This document shows, in pieces, positions 11,186 through 22,291 of a DNA stretch of 64,000 nucleotides. Made by a program: the position numbers and the translations under genes. This stretch comes from Conchocele bisecta (taxonomy: Eukaryota > Mollusca > Bivalvia > Lucinida > Thyasiridae), in assembly GCA_029237695.1 (NCBI GenBank), contig CM055266.1, forward strand, positions 6,272,064 through 6,336,063, written 5' to 3'. How positions within the stretch are numbered: position 1 is the stretch's first letter; each line of letters opens with the position of its first letter. The notes below the pieces were generated by a model. It was not told the DNA's origin. It did not search any database and saw nothing but the letters and a program-made list of their open reading frames with translations.

Positions 11186-11590
11186 ACTTATAATTCCAGC
11201 ATTTGAAATAAATTCATCAAGAAAATGTGTTTATTTTCCGTTTTCTTAAAAAATTACAATTTTCGAAAAAAAAAAATAAAATGATTTTTTCTCGAAAATT
11301 GTATTTTTTTATCGCTTCATCCAGTATTCCCGCGACTTTTCCAAGTTTATATCCCCGATAAATTCCACAAAAAGGCCATTCATTCCTTATAATTCCAGCA
11401 TTTTAAAGAAATTCATCAAGAAAATGTGTTTATTTTCCGTTTTCTTAAGAATTATTTTAACTGTGCCTCACGGTTACGGAAAGTAGTTCGGTGTGGGAGT
11501 TTACTGGGATATAAATTTTGGACAGAGACTTGCTACGGGCCAATCAAATGTTAGGGAATTGTGTAAATATTTTTGTGCTGGAATTATAAT
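11186..11590. repeat. Fold-back with internal direct repeat
   Basis: 'cttataattccagcattt' begins two direct copies (11186 and 11387), each followed by 'catcaagaaaatgtgtttat'. The element ends in the complement 'tgctggaattataa'. Confidence 0.7.
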
Positions 11591-11593
11591 GAA

Positions 11594-11805
11594 ATGAATG
11601 GGGTTTAATGTCCAAGCAACAGCTGAGGTCTATATGACGTCAGCTGTTGCTTGGACATTAAACCCATGGGACCACAGTTTAAAGTCTCATCCGACTGACC
11701 AGTGGGATGGAAATACTATGAAATTATTTTTCATGCCCTAGGGTAGGTTTTGAACTCACAACCGTCAGTATTGAAGTCCTGTAATCTACCATCCCTGGAA
11801 TGTCG
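11594..11805 (-). repeat. SINE-1 copy with inverted tail duplication
   Basis: The tail 'gggtttaatgtccaagcaac' is followed about 40 bases later by its own complement, then by 'gaccagtgggatggaaatac' and a tRNA-like head (complement of 'gttttgaactcacaaccg'). Confidence 0.65.
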
Positions 11806-12167
11806 GCTGAGGAAAGATCGTACAAAGTTTATGACCAGTGCAGCCCCAGATCAGACTGCACATTCACACAGTCTGATCTGGGCCTACGCAAGTCACAATT
11901 CAGTTAATCGAACATTGAAAATGTCCCGGAATAACAATTTTGATCACAGATATTAGGAACAAATTTTATTATCAACATCTACACTGGCCGCAAATACCAA
12001 GGTCTCTTCAGCTGGCGGTCAATATGAGACGCGTACAAAATCACATGGCTCGTCTCCTATGTGAGTGCAGACTGGCGAAATGGGGATTATGGTCAATCCA
12101 ACTGTTGGTGACGTTCGTAATCCAATAAGGATTTATGGTGGTTTACTGACGAAATGGTAACAATGAA

Positions 12168-12411
12168 GGGGGCTGTTTCACTAAACTTCTTACGACTAAA
12201 ATGTTCGTAAGTGCAAATTTAGGATTGTCTGGAAATATCAATTGATGGATTTACATTTATTGAGCATAGGCTGCATATGCAGCCTATGCTCAATAAATGT
12301 AAATCCAATACTTGTTTACAAGAAAACATTGTTAATGTGAAATTGACAGACTATCATAATTTTTCACTTACGAACAAATTTTAGTCGTACAAAGTTTAGT
12401 GAAACGGCCCC
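12168..12411. repeat. Fold-back element, family FB-C
   Basis: GGGGCTGTTTCACTAAAC ends pair with GTTTAGTGAAACGGCCCC. The central palindrome is ATAGGCTGCATATGCAGCCTAT. Nine copies are in the window. Confidence 0.9.
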
Positions 12412-12494
12412 CCCAGAACCGTACCGAGACCGGGCGGGCATAAAAATGTTGAGATTCTCCAGATAATTTTGGTCGCCCTGAAATTACTGCTCAC

Positions 12495-12650
12495 CTATGG
12501 TGTCCTCGTCGATGGTTGTGTCATTCCTACAGCAGTCACATTTGAACACCGGGCACGGCACGGCGCACACTTCACTGAACGTGTGCCGCATGAATGACGC
12601 GAATGAGCTGTAGTCGAATGCGCTGTATCGCCCATGCCACGCAATGTAGC
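12495..12650 (-). CDS. Exon: end of thioredoxin-like domain and Cys-rich linker
   Basis: Residues 1373-1423. It begins G-Y-I-A-W-H-G-R-Y, which fits the last strand and glycine turn of a thioredoxin fold, then a helix-like S-S-F-A-S-F-M-R-H. A cysteine cluster follows (V-C-A-V-P-C-P-V-F-K-C-D-C-C), which could bind metal or form disulfides. Acceptor TGTTTTACAG, donor GTGAGC, phases 1 and 1. Confidence 0.9.
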   Translation of the reverse strand, partial: ATLRGMGDTAHSTTAHSRHSCGTRSVKCAPCRARCSNVTAVGMTQPSTRTP

Positions 12651-12944
12651 CTGTAAAACATCAAATTATTATGGTACATTAATATCATTTTTTTTACTAG
12701 AAATGTGGCCTATCGGCATTCGAACGCCCCTGCTGGCACCCAAAGAAAACCATGACACATTTAACTATTCATTATGTTTGTAAAACATGGATATGCCCCC
12801 TGGCATACTGGACTCTTAACTGGAGAAACTCTTACAAACCTTTTGACTTCAACGTAAATGTACACAGACGGATGGATGTACAGACCTCGAGAGCAACGCA
12901 ATATTCCCCCCTTGCTATCGCATAGGGGGCATAAAAACACAAAG

Positions 12945-13345
12945 GATGCTGGATTTGTCAGAACATGATAGAGGACCATCAGAGGAATGCATGTGTGAAA
13001 TATAAAGCAGCTACATGAAAGGATAAAGAAAAGAAAAGAAATTTACCCAAGTATTAATATACTGAACACACTAGGAAAGTAACCTTGGGTTTTGCGGGTG
13101 CCCGAGGATCATCGATTTGTCACAGTATGATAGAGGAATGCATGTGTGAAATATGAAGCAGTTACATGACAGGAAACATAAGTTATAACACATTTACCTG
13201 AGCATTAAGGTTTTCAATGCGCAAGTACATGTATGTGACCTTGACCTAGGGTTTTCAGGGGGCCTGGTGATCATGGATTTGTCACAGCATGATAGAGGAC
13301 TATCAGAGGAATGTATACATGTGGAATATGAAGCAGTTTCATGAA
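12945..13345. repeat. Diverged satellite related to the 165-bp family
   Basis: 'gaggaatgcatgtgtgaaat' recurs at intervals of roughly 150 bases, with 'tttgtcacagyatgatagag'. It lies between two exons of the thioredoxin-like domain. Confidence 0.7.
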
Positions 13346-13379
13346 AGGTAATCCAACATTGTATAGTAATCCAACATAC

Positions 13380-13726
13380 CCTCCTGATGAATGAACAGGA
13401 ACGTCGGTACCCCAGCGATTCCGAGAAGCTCCGTTATATCCATATTGCTTTCAGTCTCGACGTTCGCGTCTCGCTTAATCCCGCCAGTCGTGTTCTTCCA
13501 TATGTGGTTGGTGGCCTCGTAGATGGAGGACGCACACTGGCTCGTCGTGTGCCAGATGGTGCCATCCTCGCGCCAGCTGTTGCCTGTGATTAGATGGATC
13601 AGGTCTTTTCGATCCACCGGGGTACCGCCGTTGGTACCACATGCCACCGCAATGAAGTTGTACTCCTTCGCCGTCTCGCGGGCGAATCGCGTGAAGTAGC
13701 TAATCACCTTTTGCGAAGGCAGGCAC
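13380..13726 (-). CDS. Exon: thioredoxin-like domain, active-site Cys to cis-Pro
   Basis: Residues 1257-1371. The first codons give C-L-P-S, completing W-C-L-P-S with the previous exon, where a classic thioredoxin has W-C-G-P-C. The second cysteine is replaced by serine, so a dithiol redox cycle is unlikely. A helix (V-I-S-Y-F-T-R-F-A-R-E) and strand (N-F-I-A-V-A-C-G) follow as expected. The cis-proline loop is G-V-P-T-F at about 1361-1365. Between them is an insertion of about 60 residues (N-S-W-R-E-D-G through the M-D-I-T-E-L-L helix) relative to a minimal thioredoxin. Acceptor TTGTGCATCCAG, donor GTATGT. Confidence 0.92.
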
Positions 13727-13739
13727 CTGGATGCACAAG

Positions 13740-14242
13740 ATAAAGTTTCAAGTCAATCAAATTTATGGTTGCAGAGATATAACACATTCAAAAACATAAT
13801 TTGATGTTGTGTATGTGGGCCACATGGATGGGCCACAGAATGAAAATGTAGATGATGAGTTTCAAGTTAACCCGAAATATAAATACTTTAAAAACTCGAG
13901 ATTTCAGACGGGTGAACGGATGGATACACAACATCATGTGATCATTATTTTGTCTCGCATTGCGCAAGCGGGCAAATTAATTAACAGCGAATTGATAGCG
14001 TGGTATCATAGAAGATAACATTAACTTTCACTTAACTCTGTAACAAACGTATGTATATAACGTGTGGCTGCATGAATTATTTTACACAAATACGATGACC
14101 CCGATTATTTGTTGCAGTGGGGTTCTAGTCCAGAGACGCGAGTACCAAAGAGCCAGAGGCCAAGCTGAGTTGAAGAATACAATGGTTTACTGACTGCGGG
14201 TTTAGTCTGTGGCCCATAATTCTTGTTCCAGAGCAGAATCCA
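13740..14242. other. Intron sequence, nothing recognised
   Basis: Between the exon and an FB-C element I see only unique AT-rich sequence. Confidence 0.5.
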
Positions 14243-14484
14243 GGGGCCCGTTTCAATAACTTTGTACGACTAAGTACGACTAAGTGCTAATTTAGGATCA
14301 TCTGGAAATTTCAATTGATGGATTTACATTTATTGAGCATAGGCTGCATATGCAGCCTATGCTCAATAAATGTAAATCCAATAATCGTTTAATACAATAA
14401 ACCACTGTTAATGGGAAATTTACAGACTCATAATTTTGCACTTACAAACATTTTATTCATACAAAGTTTAGTGAAACGAGGGCC
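14243..14484. repeat. Fold-back element, family FB-C
   Basis: GGGGCCCGTTTCAATAAC end, central CTGCATATGCAG palindrome, and a GTTTAGTGAAACGAGGGCC end. It abuts the 40-bp array. Confidence 0.88.
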
Positions 14485-14517
14485 AGAGGCTGAAGTTGCG
14501 CCACCAATGTAATGATA

Positions 14518-17467
14518 ACCAAGTCCAGAAGAGTATGGCGGTGGGAAGAATACCAAGGAGTCCAAGAGTATGGCGTGGAATGACGGGGTACCAAGGAGTC
14601 CAAGAGTAAGGCGGTGGGAATAAGTACCATCCAGTATGGCTGGGAATGAACGTACAAAGGATTCCAAGAGATGCGTGGGAAGAACGTACCAAGGAGTCCA
14701 GAAGGGTGGCGGTGGGAGAACTACCAAGGAGTCCAAGAGATATGGCGGTGGGAATGAACCGTACCAAGAATTCAGAGAGTATGGCGGTAATTGAAGTACC
14801 AAAGGAGTCCAGAAGTATGCCGTTGAATGAACGTCCAAGGAGTCCAGAAGAGTATGGCGGGTAATGAACGTACCAAGTCCAGAAGAGTGGCGGTGGGAAG
14901 AACGCCAAGGAGTCCAGAGTATGGCGGTGGGAATGAACGTACCAAGGAGTCCAGAAGAGTAGCGGGTGGGGAATGACAATTCCAAGGAGACCAGAAGAGG
15001 TATGAACGTACCAAGGATCCAGAAGAGGTACCGTACCAGTCAGAAGAGTATGGTGTGGGAATGAACACGTACCAGGAGCAGAGAAGAGTATGGCGGTGGG
15101 AATGAACGTACCAAGGAGTCCAGAAGAGTATGGCGGTGATGAACGTAACCAAGAGTCCAGAGAAGTGTATGGCGGTGGGAATGAACGTACCCAAGGATTC
15201 AGAAGAGTATGGCGGTGGGGAATGAACGTACCAAGAAGTCCAGAGAGTATGGCGGTGGGATGAACGTACCAAGGAGTCCAGAAGAGTATGGCGGTGGGAA
15301 TGAACGTACCAAGGAGTCCAGAAGAGTATGGCGGTGGGAATGAACGTACCAAGGAGTCCAGAAGAGTATGGCGGTGGGAATGAACGTACCAAGAGTCCAG
15401 AGTATGGCATGTACAAGAAGTCCAGTAAGAGTATGGCGGTGGGAATGAACGTACCAAGGAGTCCAGAAGAGTATGGCGGTGGGAATGAACGTACCAAGGA
15501 GTCCAGAAGAGTATGGCGGTGGGAATGACATACCAAGGAAGTCCAGGGGTTAAGAGTATGGCGGGTGAACGTACAAGGGGTCAGGGAGTCCAGAAGAGTA
15601 TGGCGGTAATGAAGTACCAACGTCAGGATCAGAAGAGTATGGCGGTGGGAATGAAGTAACTAAGGACGTACCAAGTAGTCCAGAAGAGTATGGCGGTGGG
15701 AATGAACGTACCAAGGGGTCCAGAAGAGTATGGCGGTGGGAATGAACGTACCAAGGAGTCCAGAAGAGTATGGCGGTGGGAATGAACGGGAAATACCAAG
15801 GGGTCCAGAAGAGTATGGCTGGGGAATGAATACAAGGAGTCCAGAAGAGTATGGCGGTGGGAATGGAAGTACCAGGGGTTCAGAAGAAAGTATGGCGGTG
15901 GGAATGAACGTACCACGGGCAAGGGGTCCAGAAGAGTAGGCTGGGTGGGATGAAGTTACAAGGAGTCCAGAAGAGATGGCGGTGGGAATGAACGTACCAA
16001 GGAGTCCAGAAGAGTATGGCGGTGGGAATGAACGTACCAGGAGTCAGAAGAGTATGGCGGTGGGAAGAGTACCAGGAGTCCAGAAGAGTATGCAATGAAG
16101 TCCAAGGATCCAGAAGAGTATGGTGGGAATGGAACGTACAAAGGGAAGTCCAGAAGGGTAATGGCGTTGGGAATGAAGTACCAAGGAGTCCAGAAGAGTA
16201 TGGCGGTGGGAATGAACGTACCAAGGTAGTCCAGTAAAGAGTATGGCGGTGGAATGACGATACCAAGGAGTCCAGAAGAGTATGGCGGTGGGAATGAACG
16301 TACCAAGGAGTCCAGAAGAGTATGGCTGTGGGAATGAACGTACCAAGGAGTCCAGAAGAGTATGGCGGTGGGAATGAACGTACCAAGGAGTCCAGAAGAG
16401 TATGGCGGTGGGAATGAACATACCAAGGAGTCCAGAAGAGTATAAGGCGTGGGAATGAACGGTAATGAAGTACCAAGGAGTCCAGAAGAGTATGGCGGTG
16501 GGAATGAACGTCACCAAGAGTCGCCAAGGGAGAGTATGGCGGTGGGAATGAACGTACCAAGGGGTTCCAGAAGAGTATGGCGGTGGGAATGAACGTACCA
16601 AGGAGTCCAGAAGAGTATGGCGGTGGGAATGAACGTACCAAGGGGTCCAGAAGAGTATGGCGGTGGGAATGAACGTACCAAGGAGTCCAGAAGAGTATGG
16701 CGGTGGGAATGAACATACCAAGGAGTCCAGAAGAGTATGGCGGTGTGGGAATGAAGCGTACCAAGGAAGTCCAGTAAGAGTATGGCGGTGGGGAATGAAG
16801 TACCAAGGAAGTCCAGAAGGGAGTATGGCCAGGTGGGAATGAAGTACCAAGGAGTCCAGAAGAGTATGGTAATGGCATGGTGGGAATGGCATACCAAGAA
16901 GTCAAGAGTATGGCGGTGGGAATGAACGTACCAAGGGGTTAGAAGAGTATGGCGGTGGGAATGAATGTACCAGTCCAAGAGTGGCGGTGGGAATGAACGT
17001 ACCAAGGAGTCCAGAAGAGTATGGCGGTGGGAATGAACGTACCAAGGGTCCAGAAGAGTATGGCGGTGGGAATGAACGTACAGGACGTAGTCCAGAAAGA
17101 GTATGGCAGGGGAATGGAGTACCAAGAAGTCAGAAGAGTATGGCAGTGGGAATGAACAATACAAGAGTCCAGAAGAGTATGGCGGCCTGGGAATGAACGT
17201 ACCAAGGGGTCCAGAAGAGTATGGCGGTGGGAATGAACGTACCAAGGAGTCCAGAAGAGTAGGCGTGGGAATGAATCCAAGGAGGTCCGAAGAGTATGGC
17301 GGTGGGAATGAACATACCAAGGAGTCCAGAAGAGTATGGCGGTGGGAATGAACGTACCAAGGAGTCCAGAAGAGTATGGCAGTGGGAATGAACGTACCAA
17401 GGAGTCCAGAAGAGTATGGCAGTGGGAATGAACATACCAAGGAGTCCAGAAGAGTATGGCGGTGGGA
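14518..17467. repeat. 40-bp minisatellite made from an exon end and 5' splice site
   Basis: The plus-strand unit begins TATGGCGGTGGGAATGAACG and continues TACCAAGGAGTCCAGAAGAG, exactly 40 bases in the better copies, about 74 units. On the minus strand each unit reads ...ATACTCTTCTGGACTCCTTG followed by GTACGT: the last codons (I-L-F-W-T-P-W) and donor of the exon at 17438-17644. The right end merges into that exon. Units at 14.5-15.2 and 15.5-16.2 kb carry many indels. Long minus-strand ORFs follow from a 3-unit period of 40 codons. Confidence 0.95.
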
Positions 17468-17644
17468 TACTGGCGATTGTGGCCCTGCAGCAGGGGTTTG
17501 TAGTCGCCCTCAAACACGTCGAGCAGGCTGCACGAGGGCGGGGGCACGTGCTTCTTCAGGAGGCCCTGATTGGCCAGCTTCTTGGCCAGGTGGCGCTCAT
17601 ACGCGATCGAGTCCTGGTATTTACAGCAGCCCTGGTCCGGCCAG
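17438..17644 (-). CDS. Exon: pre-thioredoxin region and first active-site strand
   Basis: Residues 1188-1255. It opens W-P-D-Q-G-C-C-K-Y and passes through a helical stretch (Y-E-R-H-L-A-K-K-L-A) to the strand and turn P-T-A-I-L-F-W-T-P-W. The final Trp codon is split TG|G with the next exon, directly before the active-site Cys. The donor is GTATGT in the first repeat unit and GTACGT in most later units. The last 30 or so coding bases belong to the 40-bp repeat, so the exon could be lengthened by using a later donor. The acceptor is CACTGCAG. Confidence 0.9.
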
Positions 17645-17982
17645 CTGCAGTGGAGTTAAATACATAATGTGATGGTAATCGTGAAATAAGGCACAAGTGA
17701 TTGGGTTCTCGTACGCGATCAAATCCTAGTACTTACTCCAGCCGGCTTAGTTTAAACTAAGCAACATGATGTCAAACCGACAAACTCCACCAAGTCTAAT
17801 GCCGATGATGCCTCGGAAGTAGTTTTAAGAGAAGATTTTTTTGTGATTTTCCAGCTTCGGTTACATATTAATAAGATCAGTCTATGGATGGCTCTTTACT
17901 GTTCAGAGCATTTTATATATTCATAAACAGATTTAATATAATTTTACATATAAGGTGACTGTGCTAAGGTGTGAGCACTCAT

Positions 17983-18185
17983 TTGTGGCTGTGACTGCAG
18001 AAATGGGCCTTATGGAAGTTGCGACCAGTGTAGATCCAGGTCTGATCAGGATCTGCAATGATCGCCATTTAGTTAGTAAAACATCTACCCTGCCTCTAAC
18101 AAACATTATAGTCCTTATGAGGATATTAGCAGATCAGGAGCTATACTGGCCATACATCCCATTTCACCAGTCACAGCCTTATTTG
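17983..18185. repeat. Fold-back element, family FB-H
   Basis: 'gtggctgtgactgcagaaat' through 'catttcaccagtcacagcc', with the internal 'gatcaggatctgca' and 'gatcaggagctatactgg' blocks. Confidence 0.75.
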
Positions 18186-18424
18186 AGACGTTTCAAATGA
18201 ATGTTCTGACTGTACGCACACCCTACAATCCTCAGGTGTTATGTGTAGAGGTGTGGCAATTCAGGGAGGTTCGTCTGTACAGTGAGGCCAACTAGAGCAA
18301 GTGATCAGAGGGGCATGGATACCCCCGGCCACCGCCTCGACCAACAAACAAAAACTTTAACACAAATCTTACAGATGGACGAACGGACAGACGAACAAAC
18401 AGAAATACGAAAACTATATACCCC

Positions 18425-18806
18425 CAGAGCTCCAGATAAGCTGCGTATTTGCTTAAATACCCAATTAAAATTGCCAAAAACCCAATTGAAATCAGAAGTA
18501 GCGAGTATCAAAAAGCAATACAAAATTGGTGGTACCTTTACCATGCTGCAGAAAACAATAAAGACCACAAATATAGCATATTTTTCTTATTTCCCATTAA
18601 AAAAACATCTCCAAGGAGACAATTCTAATTAAATACGTACCAAGATGTGTTTTCATTTCGAAGCAAACTATTCAATAATTGCCATCTGTTGATGTGTAAA
18701 CAGTAGTGTGATTTTATTTGACCCAATTAAAATTTTGAAATACCCAATTGCTTCAGAAATGAAGGAGTGACAATACTCAATTACTAATTCCTTATCTGGA
18801 GCCCTG
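18425..18806. repeat. Fold-back element, family FB-D
   Basis: It runs CAGAGCTCCAGATAAGC to CCTTATCTGGAGCCCTG and contains 'cccaattaaaattgcc'. One half of the core hairpin is missing compared with 47040-47441. Confidence 0.85.
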
Positions 18807-18852
18807 TACCCCTTGACATACTTCATATTTCGGAGGTAGAACAAGGACTCAC

Positions 18853-19010
18853 CAGGCGCCTTTGATGTGGATGCTGTGGTAGCAGTAGAAGGAGAACGGG
18901 CGGAACGTCTCGGAGATCAGATCCACAATGTTTGACTCCTCGCTGGCCGCGTTCGGTTTCTCAGTCAGGGACACCATACTGAGGCGGTACAACTGCTGGT
19001 CGGTACCCAG
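18853..19010 (-). CDS. Exon: end of last FN3-like module
   Basis: Residues 1135-1186. Q-L-Y-R-L-S-M-V-S-L-T matches an FN3 F strand. A hydrophobic-aromatic stretch (F-R-P-F-S-F-Y-C-Y-H) leads into the thioredoxin-like region. Acceptor TCTCGTATTGCAG, donor GTGAGT, phases 0 and 2. Confidence 0.88.
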
Positions 19011-19409
19011 CTGCAATACGAGAGGTAGTTAGTGACACATTATGGCCACTTCTGGAAAATTCAGCGTTGAACTATAATCCAAAAGGGAGAAATAATCCAT
19101 GGCCCGGTGTTGAATCAAAAATCAAATTTACTTTGCGCATCAAAAACATCTATCGAGTTTTACGAGTTAAAAGATAAAATCGTCAAATTCTAAGTCCAAA
19201 AAGGTGATAAGCCACGACCTGGGGGTCAAATAAAAAATTAAAATTCACTTTGCTCATCTACACACCATAAGGAAGTTTCAAGTCTCTATTATGGTATAAA
19301 ACAAATACAGGTTACAAGGTTAATGATGGACAGACGGACACAAGAAACAGGTGGGATGTGACGAACGGGACAGGACGGACAAGGGTAACACTAAATGCCC
19401 CCTTTTAAG

Positions 19410-19622
19410 TTAACCCTTAGAACGTGGGAAACGTAATTTGTCGTCTGCTGTTGATTTATGTTTTGTCTTTTTTCTCAATAAAAACATGGCTTGACAACCC
19501 TTTAGAATCATTTCCATTGGAAATGATTCTAAAGTGTTGTCAAAACATGTTTTTGATGAGAAAATGAAAAATAAAGATAAACAGCAGACGACAAATTTTA
19601 ATTCATCATTGTCAGTGCTAAC
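19410..19622. repeat. Fold-back element, family FB-A
   Basis: It starts TTAACCCTTAG, carries GTCGTCTGCTGTT, and has the core hairpin GAATCATTTCCATTGGAAAT. Its worn right end stops about 14 bases from the donor of the next exon. This family has some 20 copies here, usually bounded by TTAA. Confidence 0.85.
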
Positions 19623-19635
19623 CAGAGTGACTCAC

Positions 19636-19772
19636 CTTGATTCTGACTGTCTTCACACCTTCATGCATGGGGTTGCCGTACTGTTTGCCATCTATGAGGA
19701 CGTTGTATCCGGACACCTGGATGTCAGGGTTCGACTGGCTGCACTGCCAACTCACGTGCGCTATCAGCTGAC
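19636..19772 (-). CDS. Exon: last FN3-like module, central strands
   Basis: Residues 1090-1134. I-A-H-V-S-W-Q-C supplies the B-strand Trp, and V-S-G-Y-N-V-L-I-D-G-K-Q-Y the C strand and turn typical of RIM-BP-like FN3 modules. Acceptor CTGTTTACAG, donor GTGAGT, phases 1 and 0. Confidence 0.9.
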
Positions 19773-19792
19773 CTGTAAACAGTCACGGTTCA

Positions 19793-20045
19793 GTAGCCTA
19801 TTTCACCACCAGTTGGAGTCTGAGGGAGAAATTTTAAATTTAAGGATAAATTTATTAATTTTTATTATACTTAATTTATTACATTATCACAGCCATTTTG
19901 GCTGTGATAATGTAATAAATTCAGTATAAGAATTCTGCATACTTTTAATCATCAAATATATGCAGTCATTAGTTGTATATGAAACAATGAATATCGGAAA
20001 AAATAAATGATTACTGCCGCAAAGTATACTTGGCGAAAACGGCTA
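19793..20045. repeat. Fold-back element, family FB-B, right end eroded
   Basis: It begins GTAGCCTATTTCACCA. The right arm fades into the start of the 27-bp minisatellite at 'ggctactgg'. Confidence 0.8.
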
Positions 20046-20653
20046 CTGGTCAACCCTTGTAATCCACGGCTACTGGTCAACCCTTGTAATCCACGGCTAC
20101 TGGTCAACCCTTGTAATCCACGGCTACTGGTCATCCACGGCTACTGGTCAACCCTTGTAATCCACGGCTACTGGTCAACCCTTGTAATCCACGGCTACTG
20201 GTCAACCCTTGTAATCCACGGCTACTGGTCAACCCTTGTAATCCACGGCTACTGGTCAACCCTTGTAATCCACGGCTACTGGTCAACCCTTGTAATCCAC
20301 GGCTACAGGTCAACCCTTGTAATCCACGGCTACAGGTCAACCCTTGTAATCCACGGCTACAGGTCAACCCTTGTAATCCACGGCTACTGGTCAACCCTTG
20401 TAATCCACGGCTACTGGTCAACCCTTGTAATCCACGGCTACAGGTCAACCCTTGTAATCCACGGCTACAGGTCAACCCTTGTAATCCACGGCTACAGGTC
20501 AACCCTTGTAATCCACGGCTACAGGTCAACCCTTGTAATCCACGGCTACAGGTCAACCCTTGTAATCCACGGCTACAGGTCAACCTTGTAATCCACGGCT
20601 ACTGGTCAACCCTTGTAATCCACGGCTACTGGTCAACCCTTGTAATCCACGGC
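20033..20653. repeat. 27-bp minisatellite grown from an FB-B end
   Basis: 'GGCTACTGGTCAACCC' plus 'TTGTAATCCAC' repeats about 23 times with a CTGG/CAGG variant in blocks. Because 27 is a multiple of 3 it stays open on both strands; these ORFs (194 and 150 residues) are not genes. GGCTACTG is the usual end of FB-B. Confidence 0.93.
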
Positions 20654-20747
20654 CTTACACCTCGTCTTCCTTATTATTCCATTGACCAGAAGTTGTTTTA
20701 AGGGAAGTTAATTGTGATTTTCCAAGTCTGGTAACCTATTTATAAGT

Positions 20748-21232
20748 TGGGCGCTGTTTCATTAAAATATGTGTAAGTGCAAAAATTATGATAGTCTGTA
20801 AATTGCTTGTAAGCAATTATTGGATTTACTTTACATTTATTGAGCTATACTCAATAAAAGTAAATCCATCAACTGAAAATTCCATACGATCCTAAATTTG
20901 CACTTACGCAAACATTTTAGTCGTACAAAGTTTAGTGAACCCACCCCCCCTGGATATATATTATACAGTCGGGTGCCGTTCACTAAACTTTTACAACTAA
21001 AATAACGTAATAGCAAAATAATGATAGTCTGTAAATTGCAAATTAACCAAGTTTTTCTTCTAAGCAATTATGATTTACATTATTGAGCTATACTCAAAAT
21101 GGAAATCCATCAACTGAAAATTCCATACAAAATAATAAAAAAAAAAAAAAAAAAAATAAAAAAAAACGATCCTAAATTGCACTTACTAACATTTTTAGTC
21201 GTACAAAGTTTAGTGAAACCCCCCCCCCCCTG
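20748..21232. repeat. Two FB-C elements in tandem
   Basis: Copies at 20748-20949 and 20974-21232 are each followed by 'cctggrtatatattata', which indicates tandem duplication of element and flank. Both lack the usual 'gcataggctgc' core. The second holds a poly-A tract of 22 bases near 21135. Confidence 0.85.
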
Positions 21233-21308
21233 GGTATATATTATAGAGTAAATAGTAACCGTAGTCTGCGCCAGTATCCCTGATCCCCGACCTCCGACCC
21301 CTGCATAC

Positions 21309-21466
21309 CTGTGTAGTTCTCGAGAGCAGAGAAGCACTCCTCCAGCAGCTCCTCGACGCGCGTCAGCGTGTGAGCGCCCTCTATGACATCGCGGTCCTTC
21401 TCCGCCCGCATCGGGTGTGTCAGAGCCCCAATCTGCTTCAACTTGTGGCCCACCTGCCGGATCAGC
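21309..21466 (-). CDS. Exon: charged helical insert
   Basis: Residues 1037-1088. The sequence is charged and likely alpha-helical (L-I-R-Q-V-G-H-K-L-K-Q-I; R-V-E-E-L-L-E-E-C-F-S-A-L-E). It interrupts the FN3 pattern between modules. Acceptor CCTGTGTACAG, donor GTATGC, phases 2 and 1. Confidence 0.88.
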
Positions 21467-21489
21467 CTGTACACAGGGAAGGGCATTGG

Positions 21490-21738
21490 ATTTATTTATG
21501 GCCGTGACTGGAGAAATGGGGCTATAAATGGCATTTGAGTCGCACCATGTGATTTTGCACATCTGCGTAATTTCATTAAATACGTTCACAAAATTTACAA
21601 TATGGGTGTTTCATTGACTGAATGGTGAACAGTGCATACACTGATTAGACTGCGCGGATGCGCAGGCTGATCTGGGGCTACACTGGTTGCATAACCCATA
21701 AGCGCCAGTTCTCTAGTCACATCCGCATTTAAGGAATA
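21490..21738. repeat. Fold-back element, family FB-H with an FB-G fragment
   Basis: 'ggccgtgactggagaaatgg' and 'cagttctctagtcacatccg' bound it. An FB-G-like piece ('accatgtgattttgcacatc') lies inside. Confidence 0.55.
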
Positions 21739-22040
21739 AAACAATATGCAGGTGTTTATCATGCTACGTAAAACAGTTAATGTGTTTAAAGTGATGAACA
21801 CGGGTATGGATGGCTTTATTCTTCAAGCTTATTATATATTGTATTTTCTGATTGCTTAAAAAATGTTACTGAATAAAATGTATGTAGAGACTTAGCATGC
21901 AGAGCTACATGGCAATCTAAATATTAATTACTATTGATTGAATTGGTTGGCGAAAAGTGCACGGTTTTCCAGCAGGAAAAGTCATGGCAAATCACCAGGG
22001 GCGGATCCAGCATTTGGGTAACGGGAGGGGGGGGGTTGTC

Positions 22041-22137
22041 TAGTTGCGAAGGTAACTCTTGCAATCTACTCCCGTACTGTCCGTAGCTAGCTACAGACAG
22101 TACAGGAGTACTTGCAAGAGTTACCGTTCGCAACTAC
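22041..22137. repeat. Hairpin, 97 bp
   Basis: Arms 'tagttgcgaaggtaactctt' and complement, with centre GTAGCTAGCTAC. Confidence 0.85.
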
Positions 22138-22291
22138 GGGTTGTCCTATTTTCGAGCTATTCGAAATGCACTTTCCTGTGTTTTACGGCATTTAAATTCA
22201 GACTCCAACAGGTGGTAAATTTATTCTCCCAACTTATTTAAGATTTACATTGACTGTGTTCTGCCTTATTAACGATATAGCCTGTACCCAC

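Noticed and set aside
14428..17547. Long minus-strand ORFs (up to 341 codons) through the 40-bp array
   Set aside because: Open frame follows from a clean 40-bp unit read with a 40-codon period; several frames are open at once and indels break them. Only the 17438-17644 exon part fits the gene.
20007..20591. ORFs of 194 (+) and 150 (-) codons
   Set aside because: Both strands of a 27-bp repeat are open because the unit is a multiple of three.
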